Assembly (NCBI RefSeq): GCF_000238315.3
Contig: NZ_CP011924.1
Location: 2,210,501-2,274,500, forward strand
DNA: 64,000 nucleotides
Direction: 5' to 3'
Origin: Pseudoalteromonas piscicida
GTDB lineage: Bacteria > Pseudomonadota > Gammaproteobacteria > Enterobacterales > Alteromonadaceae
Shown here: one piece after another, positions 9,074 through 18,729 of the stretch
How positions within the stretch are numbered: the first letter of the stretch is position 1
Layout of the letters: each line of letters opens with the position of its first letter
Position numbers and translations under genes: made by a program
The notes under the pieces: generated by a model
Database searches by the model: none
Told to the model about the DNA's origin: nothing
The model's input: only the letters and a program-made list of their open reading frames with translations

Positions 9074-10127
9074 TATGCGTCTACCACTTGCGTAACATGG
9101 GCATCGGCAAAGCTTGCCATTTCGCAAAAAAAGCCTAGCGCAGCTTGTAATAATGGAAGCGCTAGAGCGGCGCCCGTTCCTTCACCCAAGCGCATATCTA
9201 AATGTAGTAATGGCTCGGCATTTAACTGCTCTAACATTAACTTATGGCCTTGCTCCATAGAGCCGTGAGCAAACACCATATATTGCTTACTATGCGGTGC
9301 TATTCTACTTGCCAACATAGCCGCTGCGGTGGAGATAAAGCCATCCACTATGATTACTTTTTGTGCCCGTGCAACCGCCAGCATGGCACCAACCATTTGC
9401 ACAATTTCAAAGCCACCTAGGCGCTGCAAAATTTGTTCTGGTGTCGCAAGCTTATCTTGATGATATTCTAGAGCCTGTTTGATAAGTGCCCGTTTTTTGC
9501 AAAGCGTTTCATCGTCAATGCCTGTACCGCGCCCCACACATAATTCCACACTCGCCCCGCTGAGCGCCGCTAAAATTGCAGCTGCGGAACTGGTATTGCC
9601 AATCCCCATTTCACCAAAAGCAATCACGTTACTACCCGCTTCAATAGCGGGCATCACCACTTGCTCTCCATATTCAAGTCCTTGCTTGAGCTGCATTTCG
9701 CTCATCGCGGGTTGTTTATGGAAGGCATGAGTAATATCGCCAAGTCGCTGTGAGCGCAAATGCGGCGCAGGCTCGCATGGCACTAATGTGCCACAGTCTA
9801 CTACGGTTAACTGCCAACCAAGTTGCCGACAAAAGACGTTGATCGCGGCCCCCCCTGCACAAAGTTTGCAACCATTTGCCCAGTCACTTCGCTTGGCGCA
9901 ATAGAAACCCCATGGCTTGCAATACCATGGTCACCCGCAAAAACAAACATTGCAGGGCGTGTTATTGCTAACTGCTCGATGTTTAATTGCGTCTGCCTTT
10001 GTGAGAAGATCTGTACTAGCTGCGCAGCCAAGGCTTCAAGCTTACCTAGCGCACCTAGCGGTTTGGTTTTTAAGTCAATGCGCTGTTGAATAAGCGTGTT
10101 TAAGCGAGTATCTAACGGTTTAACCAT
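9073..10127 (-). pseudogene. cobT: Nicotinate-nucleotide:dimethylbenzimidazole phosphoribosyltransferase, frameshifted
   Basis: Two reading frames together encode a full-length CobT, which makes alpha-ribazole phosphate, the lower ligand of B12. The first frame (10127 to 9807) has FAGDHGIASHGVS and runs to NFVQGG, then goes out of frame. The second, read continuously from the same point, gives AAINVFCRQLGWQLTVVDCG and continues through AFGEMGIGNTSSAAAIL to the stop at 9073. The break is at a run of seven G on the coding strand (9849-9855); eight would restore one frame of about 351 residues, the family's normal length. No other damage is visible, so this is either a recent mutation, a phase-variable tract or a homopolymer sequencing error. 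Confidence 0.9.
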
Positions 10128-11145
10128 GGGTAACTCCGACGCCTCCAGAGCGGCGATTTTTGAAAATAAGCAATGCTAAGAAGAACACGCTGCCAATGGC
10201 GGCGGTGATCACACCCACGGGAAGTTCCTGATTATCGATAAGTGTGCGCGACAATACATCCACCCATAGCATCAAAAGCGAACCGCAAAGCGCGGTGGCC
10301 ACAAGCCCAATGACCTTTGCTTGCGAGATAAAAAAGCGCACGATATGCGGGATCATCAAACCTACAAATCCGACTCCACCGCACGCAGCCACAAGTACTG
10401 CGGTGAGTAAGGAGCTCAATAACAACATACCTATTCGCACTCGTCCTACATTCACGCCAAGCGTGGTGGCACTCTCATCTCCGAGCAACAAGGCGTTGAG
10501 TGGCCGACGCATCACTAAAAGCGTGATAAAACTCAGCAACACGACCAAACAAGGAAGCCATAGCCATTGCCAGCTCGCCCTTGCAAACGAGCCTAGATTC
10601 CAAAAGAAGATTGCACTGATGGCTTGAGGGTCACTCCAATAGAGCAACAAGCTAGTAAAGGCACTGAACAGAAAAGAAAGTGCAACGCCCGCCAAGAGCA
10701 TAGTTTCCACCTGCTGCATTGCATTGCGCTTTGCCACAAATAAAAGCAACAAAATAGACAGCAAACTTCCGACAAATGCAGCCCCAGACATCATTAGGCT
10801 AGACTGTGCACCAAATAGCGCAATAAGCACCACCACACCGAATGAAGCACCTGAAGAAATACCAAATAAATAAGGATCAGCTAGAGGGTTACGCGTCACG
10901 GTTTGCAAAATAAGACCCGCTATCGCCAGTCCTGCTCCCGCGCTCATCGCCAGTAACGTCCGTGGCAGACGAAGTTCAACTACCACCCGCTGTTGAAGTA
11001 CGTTTGGATCGAAATTAATAATCGCTTGTATAACCGTATGCCAAGATAAATCAATCACACCGATCTTAAGTGCCATCAGCATGCTAAAACAGCACAAGCT
11101 CAATAGCAGTATCGATATCAACGCGATCCGCTTTGCGGCAATCAT
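10120..11145 (-). CDS. btuC: Cobalamin ABC transporter permease BtuC (FecCD family)
   Basis: This 341-residue polytopic membrane protein shows the FecCD hallmarks: LRLPRTLLAMSAGAGLAIAG, the NPLADPYLFGISSGA motif, and GGVGFVGLMIPHIVRF near the C-terminus. About ten transmembrane segments are expected. It forms the translocation channel with BtuD, whose gene it overlaps by four bases (ATGA), and overlaps cobT by eight bases. Vitamin B12 specificity is inferred from the operon and riboswitch; the sequence alone would also fit siderophore or heme permeases. Confidence 0.9.
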   Translation of the reverse strand: MIAAKRIALISILLLSLCCFSMLMALKIGVIDLSWHTVIQAIINFDPNVLQQRVVVELRLPRTLLAMSAGAGLAIAGLILQTVTRNPLADPYLFGISSGASFGVVVLIALFGAQSSLMMSGAAFVGSLLSILLLLFVAKRNAMQQVETMLLAGVALSFLFSAFTSLLLYWSDPQAISAIFFWNLGSFARASWQWLWLPCLVVLLSFITLLVMRRPLNALLLGDESATTLGVNVGRVRIGMLLLSSLLTAVLVAACGGVGFVGLMIPHIVRFFISQAKVIGLVATALCGSLLMLWVDVLSRTLIDNQELPVGVITAAIGSVFFLALLIFKNRRSGGVGVTHG

Positions 11146-11939
11146 AATTGATACCCGTAATGAAAGCGTATATGTGGGATCTCACTGTTATTTGGCGGAT
11201 GGCGGACAGTAGAAACCTCTGCGCATACCCCAAAAACTTGGCTTAATAGGCTTTCGGTAATGACTTCAAGTGGCGACCCATCTGCAACAAGCTCACCGTT
11301 ATTTAATATTAATAAGCGGTCGCACAAGGCGCTAGCCAAATTTAAGTCGTGAAAAGACGCAATGATAGTAACACCAAGCTGTTTGGCCAGCTCCATAATT
11401 TGGATTTGATATTTAATGTCCAAATGGCTGGTGGGCTCATCCATTATCAATACTTGAGGCGCTTGCACCATGGCACGTGCGATCATTGCTCTTTGCTTCT
11501 CCCCACCAGACAAGGAGCTAAAACATTGCTCTAACTTATGGCTCAATCCAACTTGCTCAATGGCATGTAAGATTGCCTGTTTTTCAGCAGCCGTCGTTGT
11601 CGCGAGCAGTGATTTGTTCGGTGTTAGCCCCATCAATACCATATCAAATAATGGCAGAGTAAACTCAGCGGGGATCTCTTGTAGCACCACAGCAACATGT
11701 CTCGCGTAGGCTTTACGTCCATAACTAGCTAGCGGCTTATCATTGAAAAGTAGCGCCCCAGAACTTGGTGCTGTGTATTGATATAAAGTGCGCAGCAAAG
11801 TCGACTTTCCAGCACCATTCGGTCCGAGCAAACCAATAAATTCACCCGAATTAATAGCAAAGCTGAGTGCCTTTAAGATGGCTTTACCACCAAGCTGTAC
11901 GCTAAGTTTATCGACTTGAAATTGTGGAGTGACTGCCAT
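11142..11939 (-). CDS. btuD: Cobalamin ABC transporter ATPase BtuD
   Basis: The ATPase subunit of the B12 importer carries Walker A GPNGAGKST, the signature LSGGEKQRAMIARA, Walker B VLIMDEPTSHLD and the H-loop SFHDLNLA. I chose the ATG at 11939: AGAGG precedes it by four bases, while the frame extends to a TTG at 11963 without support. This is the first gene after the cobalamin riboswitch, so import is the first function shut off when B12 is plentiful. Confidence 0.92.
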   Translation of the reverse strand: MAVTPQFQVDKLSVQLGGKAILKALSFAINSGEFIGLLGPNGAGKSTLLRTLYQYTAPSSGALLFNDKPLASYGRKAYARHVAVVLQEIPAEFTLPLFDMVLMGLTPNKSLLATTTAAEKQAILHAIEQVGLSHKLEQCFSSLSGGEKQRAMIARAMVQAPQVLIMDEPTSHLDIKYQIQIMELAKQLGVTIIASFHDLNLASALCDRLLILNNGELVADGSPLEVITESLLSQVFGVCAEVSTVRHPPNNSEIPHIRFHYGYQL

Positions 11940-12021
11940 AGCACCTCTGATTGGGCACGGCAAAGTAGTAGCTTATAGAGAAGCGACAACTTTGACTTAA
12001 GTCTGCCCGCTTAAGTATATG

Positions 12022-12122
12022 GATAGGCCTTGGTATCTGACTTATGCAAGAGACAAGGCTCATACACTTACAGTTGCGGGGACAGTTGAGGACTCACACC
12101 TCATTCCCAATATCTGCCTATC
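12022..12122 (-). promoter_or_regulatory. Cobalamin riboswitch controlling the btuD-ung operon
   Basis: On the minus strand GATAGGC (12122-12116) and GCCTATC (12028-12022) form the closing stem. Between them lie the conserved core GTGTGAGTCCTC, CTGTCCCCGCAACTGTAAG and the B12-box-like AAGTCAGATACC. These match the adenosylcobalamin riboswitch pattern, in a compact form of about 100 nt. Downstream, before btuD, ACTTAAG and CTTAAGT can pair, and GGGCA can pair with TGCCC next to the ribosome-binding site. These are candidate expression-platform helices, so control may act on translation. cobC lies upstream of it and is not included. Confidence 0.9.
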
Positions 12123-12154
12123 ACGAAATTTGCAATATTATGAAGTCTAGACGT

Positions 12155-12754
12155 CTAAAATACAACTTTTGGCCAAGCAGTTTGGCAGCTGTCGTAAAAC
12201 ACCTCAACTTTTACTATACCCGCATAAGGAATATCTATCTTCGATTGGTATGCAGTAAGCTCAGGCGATAGGTCAAGAATAAGTGCTACAAGCGCTTTTA
12301 TTACTCCAGCATGTGCTACCACGGCGGTACACTCTTCACTTGGCGACGCCAAAATGCTGTGCCACCATGTGGCAACCCGATGATGAAAATCATACATAGA
12401 CTCGCCCTCAGGAGGCGTGTGCAGCCAAGGGTTGTGCCAAAAATCGCCAATACTTGGAGATTGGGTTTCTCGCCAAAGCGTATCATATGGTTGTCCATCC
12501 CATAACCCAAAATCAAATTCGGCGAGATTTGGCTCCACGTCAACGGGGAGTTGATACTGCTTTGCAAAGGCTGTGGCTGTATTCAGGCAGCGCTTCCTTG
12601 GAGAGCTAATAATACGCCGCAGGCCACTTAGACTCGTTAACGATTGCAGCAATTGCTGAGCGCCTATGGTACTGAGTTCGGGATCTGTCACTCCAAGTAA
12701 ATGGCCTGATAGGGTCGTTTCACCATGACGAACAAAATATAGCTGCCGCTGCAT
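12155..12754 (-). CDS. cobC: Alpha-ribazole phosphatase (histidine phosphatase family)
   Basis: The 199-residue protein has the phosphoglycerate-mutase-type motif FVRHGET at residues 7-13 and the second catalytic histidine in VVAHAGVIKAL (about residue 152). In this setting it most likely removes the phosphate of alpha-ribazole phosphate or of adenosylcobalamin phosphate. It ends 32 bp before the riboswitch that governs the other cobalamin genes, so it is probably expressed separately. Histidine phosphatases are functionally broad, and the name rests on the neighbourhood. Confidence 0.82.
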   Translation of the reverse strand: MQRQLYFVRHGETTLSGHLLGVTDPELSTIGAQQLLQSLTSLSGLRRIISSPRKRCLNTATAFAKQYQLPVDVEPNLAEFDFGLWDGQPYDTLWRETQSPSIGDFWHNPWLHTPPEGESMYDFHHRVATWWHSILASPSEECTAVVAHAGVIKALVALILDLSPELTAYQSKIDIPYAGIVKVEVFYDSCQTAWPKVVF

Positions 12755-12789
12755 TTTTACTTAACCTAAGGTTTGTTACCCAAAAAGCA

Positions 12790-12814
12790 AAAACGCAAGC
12801 TAAGCTTGCGTTTT
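12790..12814 (-). terminator. Terminator between nqrM and cobC
   Basis: A near-perfect palindrome, AAAACGCAAGC / GCTTGCGTTTT, with T on both sides, lies 21 bp after nqrM. It separates the nqr transcript from cobC. Confidence 0.8.
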
Positions 12815-12834
12815 CAATTAATATTATTCTACGG

Positions 12835-13047
12835 TTACAGGATCTGGTTTTCTTTCCACATCTCTTCTTTTGCTAACCGCTTTTTGCGTTTATCGCATGG
12901 ATCGTCGCAATCACAAATTTTGTCAATGCCCATTGAGCCCAAACCACCACAGCTACTTGCCATGGATTTCTTTTGTACGATAACGCCTACTGCCATCGCA
13001 ACAGCGATAAGCATAAGTAAACCGAAAGTAAGGAGGAATAAAGACAT
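12835..13047 (-). CDS. nqrM: Na+-NQR maturation protein NqrM (DUF539)
   Basis: This 70-residue protein has one N-terminal membrane helix (LLTFGLLMLIAVAMAVGVIV) followed by a cysteine cluster, SCGGLGSMGIDKICDCDDPC. NqrM is known to be needed to place the Fe centre liganded by NqrD/NqrE cysteines in Na+-NQR; the cluster here fits a metal-delivery role. It lies downstream of apbE, as usual for nqr operons. Confidence 0.92.
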   Translation of the reverse strand: MSLFLLTFGLLMLIAVAMAVGVIVQKKSMASSCGGLGSMGIDKICDCDDPCDKRKKRLAKEEMWKENQIL

Positions 13048-13147
13048 TATCTAGCCCCTTTTATTGCTACATTGAATTGAGTGACGACGCGCAAATTATA
13101 CGCTTTCATGACGTCACTCACAATTAAATTATGGGGTGTTGTAGAGC

Positions 13148-14179
13148 TTAATTCAAGTACGGCTGAAATGCTTCACTCGCGTAACTCTTGATCCCTTCAG
13201 GACTTTTATACATTAAATACACGGGGAGTTGATGCTCAGTGGCATACGCCTTTGCACGCTCCGTGCCCATCACAGTCAATGCTGTTGCTAAGCCATCAGC
13301 CGTCATCGCAGATGGATGCAGTACCGTTACTGATACTAGCTCATGTTTAACCGGGCGACCTGTTGTTGGGTCAATAAGGTGTGTAAAGGTTTCACCATCC
13401 ATTTCATAGAAAATACGGTAGTCACCTGAGGTCGCAATGCCATTTTTGCCAGGCTCTATCACACGGTGAATTTGGCGTTGACCAACAGGCGCATCAGGTT
13501 TCTCGATAGCAATACGCCACTCACCATCCGGCTTCTTACCTGAAACTCGCAGCTCGCCGCCAATTTCAACCATATAGTCATGAATATCATGACTCTCAAT
13601 CACCTCAGCGACCTTATCTATACCATAACCTTTAGCGGTTGCAGAAAATGATAATTCAAGTCCAGCAATTGTTTTAGCGAGGCCAGTGTCATTTAAAATG
13701 AGCTTATCGACACCGATACGAGTGCGCATATCGTCTAACTCAGCCTGTGACGGACGCATTGTTGGTCTTTTGTCAGGACCAAATCCCCACAAATCGATAA
13801 GCGGTCCCATCGTAACATCAAGCGTTTTTGTCGACTTCCCAAGGCGGATAGATTCAGCAACTACCAAGCGAAAGTCTTCACTGATAGGCATAACGGTATT
13901 TGCCGCTAAACGGTTGAACTGGTTAATCTCAGAATCTGGGATATAGGTGGACATAGATTGATTAACAGTCTTTAATGCTTGCTCAACCTCATCGTGCAGC
14001 TGCGCTTGTGAGAGCGACTTTTCGCCAGGGAATACTTTGATGTTGTAGGTTGTGCCCATGGTTTTACCAGACAGCACGATTTCCTTGGCTTCAGGTTTGG
14101 CGTCTTGGCACCCTGTTAAAAAAACGAATAAAAACGAAATAATAAAAAATCTAGATAAAAAAGCGTAACTTGCTTGCAT
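13148..14179 (-). CDS. apbE: FAD:protein FMN transferase ApbE
   Basis: The 343-residue lipoprotein (lipobox LTGC at about residue 24) uses FAD to attach FMN to threonines of NqrB and NqrC. Family marks include SGKTMGTTYNIK near residue 37, SFSATAKGYGIDKVAE and VEIGGELRVSG in the middle, and SAMTADGLATALTVMG near the C-terminus. It sits in the nqr cluster, but a terminator lies between nqrF and it, so it may need read-through or its own promoter. Confidence 0.94.
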   Translation of the reverse strand: MQASYAFLSRFFIISFLFVFLTGCQDAKPEAKEIVLSGKTMGTTYNIKVFPGEKSLSQAQLHDEVEQALKTVNQSMSTYIPDSEINQFNRLAANTVMPISEDFRLVVAESIRLGKSTKTLDVTMGPLIDLWGFGPDKRPTMRPSQAELDDMRTRIGVDKLILNDTGLAKTIAGLELSFSATAKGYGIDKVAEVIESHDIHDYMVEIGGELRVSGKKPDGEWRIAIEKPDAPVGQRQIHRVIEPGKNGIATSGDYRIFYEMDGETFTHLIDPTTGRPVKHELVSVTVLHPSAMTADGLATALTVMGTERAKAYATEHQLPVYLMYKSPEGIKSYASEAFQPYLN

Positions 14180-14215
14180 CAGAATTCCCTGAATTTAGTA
14201 CCAACGGGTATAAAA

Positions 14216-14250
14216 AAGCCCTCGAGCAAAGTATTTTGCTGGAGGGCTTA
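14216..14250 (-). terminator. Terminator after nqrF
   Basis: The long stem AGCCCTC-AGCAAA / TTTGCT-GAGGGCT has a T6 run on the minus strand. It lies 38 bp after nqrF and before apbE, suggesting that apbE and nqrM are partly uncoupled from the main operon. Confidence 0.82.
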
Positions 14251-14287
14251 TATTCTAACTTAAGTTCATTGTTAGACCGAAACCTAA

Positions 14288-15514
14288 TTAACCACCGAAG
14301 TCATCAAGTAGGATGTTTTCGTCTTCCACACCTAAGTCTTTAAGCATGTTAATAACTGCCGCGTTCATCATTGGAGGACCACACATGTAGAACTCACAAT
14401 CTTCTGGCGCTTCATGGTCTTTAAGATAGTTTTCAAAAAGTACGTTATGAATGAAGCCCGTGTAACCTTCCCAGTTATCCTCTGGTTGAGGATCTGAAAG
14501 GGCAACATGCCATTGGAAGTTATCATTTTCTTCAGCTAGACCGTCAAAGTCTTCCACGTAGAACATTTCACGCTTAGAACGTGCACCGTACCAGAAAGAC
14601 ATCTTACGCTTAGAGTTAAGACGCTTAAGCTGATCGAAAATGTGTGAACGCATTGGCGCCATACCAGCACCACCACCAACAAATACCATTTCTGCATCAG
14701 TGTCTTTCGCGAAGAATTCACCAAATGGACCAGAAATAGTAACCTTATCACCTTCTTTAAGTGACCAGATGTATGATGACATCTTACCACAAGGTAATGT
14801 TAGGTTATTTGGCGGCGGAGTTGCGATACGTACGTTTAGCATGATGATGCCAAACTCTTCTGGGTAGTTAGCCATTGAGTACGCACGGATCGTTTCGTCG
14901 TCAACTTTAGACTCTAGCTTAAAGAAACCAAAACGTTCCCAGTCAGCACGATATTCTTCAGGAATATCATAGTCTGCATATTTAACATGGTGAGCTGGTG
15001 CTTCAATCTGAATGTAACCACCGGCACGGAAAGGTACAACTTCACCTTCAGGGATGCCTAGTTTTAGCTCCTTGATGAAAGTTGCTTTGTTATCGTTAGA
15101 GATAACAGTACATTCCCACTTTTTAACACCGAAGATTGATTCTTCAACTTCGATTTCCATGTCGTTTTTAACGTTAACCTGACACGCTAGACGACAGCCT
15201 TCACGTGCTTCACCTTTAGAGATGTGGTCAAGTTCGGTTGGTAGAATATCACCACCACCCTCTTTAATATGTACGCGACACTGACCACACGAGCCACCGC
15301 CACCACATGCAGACGATACGAAAATACCCGCGTTTGCAAGTGCACCTAGTAGCTTACCGCCAGCAGGAGTCTTGATCGCTTTTTCAGGATCGCCGTTAAT
15401 ATCAATTGTCACGTCACCGCTTGCTACAAGCTTCGATTTCGCTGCAATGATGATAAGCACTAACATCACAACGATAGCGATGAACATGCTTACGCCTAAT
15501 ACAATAGTTTCCAT
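14288..15514 (-). CDS. nqrF: Na+-NQR subunit F (NADH dehydrogenase flavoprotein)
   Basis: NqrF takes electrons from NADH. The 408-residue sequence has an N-terminal membrane helix, a [2Fe-2S] ferredoxin domain with [12 protein letters not shown] and the fourth Cys in CRLACQ, an FAD domain with [11 protein letters not shown], and an NADH-binding domain with [14 protein letters not shown] and a C-terminal [10 protein letters not shown]. All cofactor ligands are present. It is the last of the six structural genes. Confidence 0.98.
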   Translation of the reverse strand: METIVLGVSMFIAIVVMLVLIIIAAKSKLVASGDVTIDINGDPEKAIKTPAGGKLLGALANAGIFVSSACGGGGSCGQCRVHIKEGGGDILPTELDHISKGEAREGCRLACQVNVKNDMEIEVEESIFGVKKWECTVISNDNKATFIKELKLGIPEGEVVPFRAGGYIQIEAPAHHVKYADYDIPEEYRADWERFGFFKLESKVDDETIRAYSMANYPEEFGIIMLNVRIATPPPNNLTLPCGKMSSYIWSLKEGDKVTISGPFGEFFAKDTDAEMVFVGGGAGMAPMRSHIFDQLKRLNSKRKMSFWYGARSKREMFYVEDFDGLAEENDNFQWHVALSDPQPEDNWEGYTGFIHNVLFENYLKDHEAPEDCEFYMCGPPMMNAAVINMLKDLGVEDENILLDDFGG

Positions 15515-15534
15515 CGTATAGTTTCCTCGCTACC

Positions 15535-16143
15535 TTACAGTGAAATACCAGAGAATGACATGAAGCCAAAGCCCATTAGACCTACAGTAACAAAGGTAAT
15601 ACCTAAGCCACGTAAACCATCAGGAACGTCTGCATACTTCATCTTCTCACGAATACCTGCTAACAATACGATAGCAAGTGCCCAGCCCACACCTGAACCT
15701 AGACCATAAACTACAGATTCACCGAAGTTTAAGTTACGCTCAACCATGAATGATACCGCACCGAAAATCGCACAGTTAACTGTGATTAGCGGTAGGAAGA
15801 TACCTAGTGCGTTATATAGCGCAGGGAAGAACTTGTCCAATGTCATTTCTAGAATTTGCACAAGCGCTGCGATTACACCGATAAACGTCAAGAAGCGTAG
15901 GAAGCTAAGATCCACTTCAGGGAAGCCTAACCATTCCAATGCGCCCGGCGCTAGCACTGCATGATAAACCAAGTTGTTTACTGGTACAGAGATACCAAGA
16001 ACTACAACTACCGCAATACCTAGACCTAGCGACGTTGTTACTTTCTTAGATACCGCCAAGAAAGTACACATACCTAAGAAGAAAGACAAAGCTAAGTTTT
16101 CAATGAAAACTGCTTTTATAAATAAATTGATATATTGTTCCAT
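15535..16143 (-). CDS. nqrE: Na+-NQR subunit E
   Basis: This 202-residue protein with six hydrophobic segments is homologous to NqrD and to RnfA. The conserved stretches [14 protein letters not shown] (with the metal-liganding Cys) and [16 protein letters not shown] (second Cys) are present. Together with NqrD it forms the intramembrane iron-binding core on the sodium path. It follows nqrD by 10 bp. Confidence 0.97.
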   Translation of the reverse strand: MEQYINLFIKAVFIENLALSFFLGMCTFLAVSKKVTTSLGLGIAVVVVLGISVPVNNLVYHAVLAPGALEWLGFPEVDLSFLRFLTFIGVIAALVQILEMTLDKFFPALYNALGIFLPLITVNCAIFGAVSFMVERNLNFGESVVYGLGSGVGWALAIVLLAGIREKMKYADVPDGLRGLGITFVTVGLMGFGFMSFSGISL

Positions 16144-16153
16144 CTCTCTCCCC

Positions 16154-16786
16154 TTATGCCTTCGCTTCTACTTGCTCTTTCTTCCAAGTACGTAGTGCCC
16201 AAATAAATGCACCTACGATGAAGAACGAACTGAATGGCATAACTAGTAGACCCATAGGCTGATACCAACCACCTTCAGAGATAAGTGGTAAGATTTCAAC
16301 GCCAAACAATGTACCCGCACCGAATAGCTCACGGATAAAGCCAACTGTTAGAAGTACAACAGAGTAACCTAAGCCGTTACCAATACCGTCAAGGAACGAC
16401 ATTGTTGGTGGTGACTTCATTGCGTATGCTTCTGCACGACCCATTACGATACAGTTAGTAATGATAAGGCCGATGAACGTTGATAGTTCTTTTGCTGTTG
16501 AGTAAACAACCGCTTGAAGCACTTGGTCTACAACGATTACTAATGATGCAATAATCGTCATTTGTACAATGATACGCACACTTGAAGGAATGTGGTTACG
16601 GATCATTGAGATAAATAAACTTGAAAACGCAGTAACCAATGTCAACGCGATTGACATGATAAGTGCATTTTTAAGGCTTGAAGTTACCGCTAGTGCAGAA
16701 CAGATCCCCAACACTTGCAGTGCAATCGGGTTGTTTGCAAAAACAGGACCAAACAAGACTTCCTTCATTTCTTTTGCATTAGCCAT
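16154..16786 (-). CDS. nqrD: Na+-NQR subunit D
   Basis: The 210-residue membrane subunit shows [17 protein letters not shown] near residue 25 and [17 protein letters not shown] near residue 105, each with the conserved Cys. It pairs with NqrE as an inverted-topology relative. Its start shares one base with the nqrC stop, which indicates coupled translation. Confidence 0.97.
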   Translation of the reverse strand: MANAKEMKEVLFGPVFANNPIALQVLGICSALAVTSSLKNALIMSIALTLVTAFSSLFISMIRNHIPSSVRIIVQMTIIASLVIVVDQVLQAVVYSTAKELSTFIGLIITNCIVMGRAEAYAMKSPPTMSFLDGIGNGLGYSVVLLTVGFIRELFGAGTLFGVEILPLISEGGWYQPMGLLVMPFSSFFIVGAFIWALRTWKKEQVEAKA

Positions 16787-17535
16787 TAGTTCAATGCTCC
16801 TTTACGTACTTTCGCAAGGAATGGACCAAACGCTTTGTCGCTTGTCCAAAAATCAACTGTGTGATCAACACCGTTAGAAGTAAGTGTTGCACCAGATAGA
16901 CCGTCTACCTTGTGTTCGTTACCGCCAGCACTACCTTTAACTACATCGATAGGAAGCTCTTTACCTTCCCAAAGTGCAGTCCACTTAGGGTTTTGGATTT
17001 CGCCACCAAGACCTGGAGTTTCGCTGTGCTTATAAAAGTTGATTGACTTAATCGTCTCACCATCAGCTTCTAGCGCAAGGAAGCCATACATCACACCCCA
17101 AAGGCCATAACCTTGGATTGGTAGAATGATAGTAGACACTTTACCTTGGTCATCTTTTGCAAAATAAACTGGAGAGTTATTTGTGATACGTTGAATACCC
17201 GCTTTGTCTTCTGCTTTTGAAAGCTTGTAGCTACGTTTGGCATCAAACTTAGTCGCTTCAAAGTCAAAAGTTTCCGCTTTAACGTCTTCTACAAACTCAC
17301 CTGTTTTAAGACTAACAACACGTGATTCGATATTTTGGTTAAAAACTTCAGATACGTTTTTAACTTTATCGTAGCCAGCAACGGCTAAAATGTTACGTTG
17401 AATATCTTCGTTTTTGTTTGCTTGTTGCATAGGGCGAAGCTGAACCGAAGCAAAAGATACTACGATTGCACACACTAAACATAAGCCAACAACTACGCCA
17501 AGCGTTTTGCCCATTGATTCATTATTAGTTGACAC
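16786..17535 (-). CDS. nqrC: Na+-NQR subunit C
   Basis: The 249-residue subunit has one N-terminal membrane helix and a periplasmic FMN-binding domain. The flavinylation motif SGATLTS (about residue 215) provides the threonine that ApbE modifies. [14 protein letters not shown] and [11 protein letters not shown] precede it, as in other NqrC/RnfG proteins. It overlaps nqrB by 11 bases. Confidence 0.97.
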   Translation of the reverse strand: MSTNNESMGKTLGVVVGLCLVCAIVVSFASVQLRPMQQANKNEDIQRNILAVAGYDKVKNVSEVFNQNIESRVVSLKTGEFVEDVKAETFDFEATKFDAKRSYKLSKAEDKAGIQRITNNSPVYFAKDDQGKVSTIILPIQGYGLWGVMYGFLALEADGETIKSINFYKHSETPGLGGEIQNPKWTALWEGKELPIDVVKGSAGGNEHKVDGLSGATLTSNGVDHTVDFWTSDKAFGPFLAKVRKGALN

Positions 17536-18727
17536 GTGCCAATCTCCTCTTCACATTAGACTGCACTACGAAGTGGTCGAATAGTGGAGCAAAAAGGTTA
17601 GCGAATAGGATTGCCAACATCATGCCCTCTGGGTATGCCGGGTTAACAACACGGATAAGCACAACCATTACACCGATTAGCGCACCGTATAACCACTTAC
17701 CTTTGTCTGTGAAAGACGCAGATACAGGGTCTGTTGCCATAAAGAACATACCAAATGCAAAACCACCAAGTACTAAGTGCCAATGCCAAGGCATAGCAAA
17801 CGCAGCATTTGTTTCAGAGCCAATTGCATTTAGAACGAATGACATTACAACCATACCAATGAATGTACCTAGTACGATGCGCCATGAAGCGATACGAACA
17901 TAAACCAGGAACAAACCACCAAGTAAGATTGCTAGTGTTGATGTCTCACCTACAGAGCCTTGGATAAAGCCATAAAACGCATTAAACCAAAGGTCCATAT
18001 TGCTGTAGTCTAGTGAACCTGCAGTTGCTTGACCTAGGTAAGTTGCACCAGAGAACGAATCAACAGCTGTCCACACTGTGTCACCAGAAATGTCAGCAGG
18101 GTATGCGAAGAATAAGAACGCACGGCCTGCAAGTGCTGGGTTTAAGAAGTTACGACCAGTACCGCCGAAGATTTCCTTCGCGATTACAACACCAAACGTA
18201 ATACCTAAAGCAGCTTGCCATAAAGGAATTGTCGCAGGCAGGATAAGCGCAAATAATACCGAAGTTACGAAGAAACCTTCATTTACTTCATGCTTACGAA
18301 CTGATGCGAATAACACTTCCCAGAAGCCACCAACCGCGAACACGGTAGCGTAAATAGGCAAGAAGAAACACGCACCGTAGAACGTTTTGGCGCCCCAACC
18401 TGCATCAGCAGTTAATTCACCACCAAGCGCTTGGAAGATAGCTACCTGCCAAGTATTAGCAAGCTCAAAACCGTTACCTAGTGCAAGCGCAGCTTGGTGA
18501 CCGATGTTGAACATACCAAAGAACATTGCTGGGAACGTCGCCATCCACACTAAAATCATAATACGTTTTAGGTCGATATTATCGCGAACGTGCGTTGCAC
18601 CTTTGTTTACATAACCAGGAGTATAGAAGATAGTTGCTACGGCTTCGTAAAGCGCGTACCACTTCTCGTGTTTACCACCAGGTTCAAAGTGAGGTTCAAT
18701 GTCTTCTAAAAATTTCTTTAAGGCCAT
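17525..18727 (-). CDS. nqrB: Na+-NQR subunit B
   Basis: The 400-residue polytopic subunit carries covalent FMN: the motif [12 protein letters not shown] contains the target threonine. [15 protein letters not shown] precedes it, and [13 protein letters not shown] and [16 protein letters not shown] mark the C-terminal half. The ATG at 18727 (MALKKFLED) has GAAGG upstream and follows the nqrA stop by two bases; the open frame extends 11 residues further into nqrA without support. Confidence 0.97.
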   Translation of the reverse strand: MALKKFLEDIEPHFEPGGKHEKWYALYEAVATIFYTPGYVNKGATHVRDNIDLKRIMILVWMATFPAMFFGMFNIGHQAALALGNGFELANTWQVAIFQALGGELTADAGWGAKTFYGACFFLPIYATVFAVGGFWEVLFASVRKHEVNEGFFVTSVLFALILPATIPLWQAALGITFGVVIAKEIFGGTGRNFLNPALAGRAFLFFAYPADISGDTVWTAVDSFSGATYLGQATAGSLDYSNMDLWFNAFYGFIQGSVGETSTLAILLGGLFLVYVRIASWRIVLGTFIGMVVMSFVLNAIGSETNAAFAMPWHWHLVLGGFAFGMFFMATDPVSASFTDKGKWLYGALIGVMVVLIRVVNPAYPEGMMLAILFANLFAPLFDHFVVQSNVKRRLARVN

Positions 18728-18729
18728 TT

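Noticed and set aside
9807..10127. A separate 106-residue gene at the start of cobT
   Set aside because: Its sequence is the N-terminus of CobT up to a G7 run, after which the second frame continues the same protein.
12755..12834. Second cobalamin riboswitch ahead of cobC
   Set aside because: The gap contains only a terminator and a few bases; none of the riboswitch core is present.
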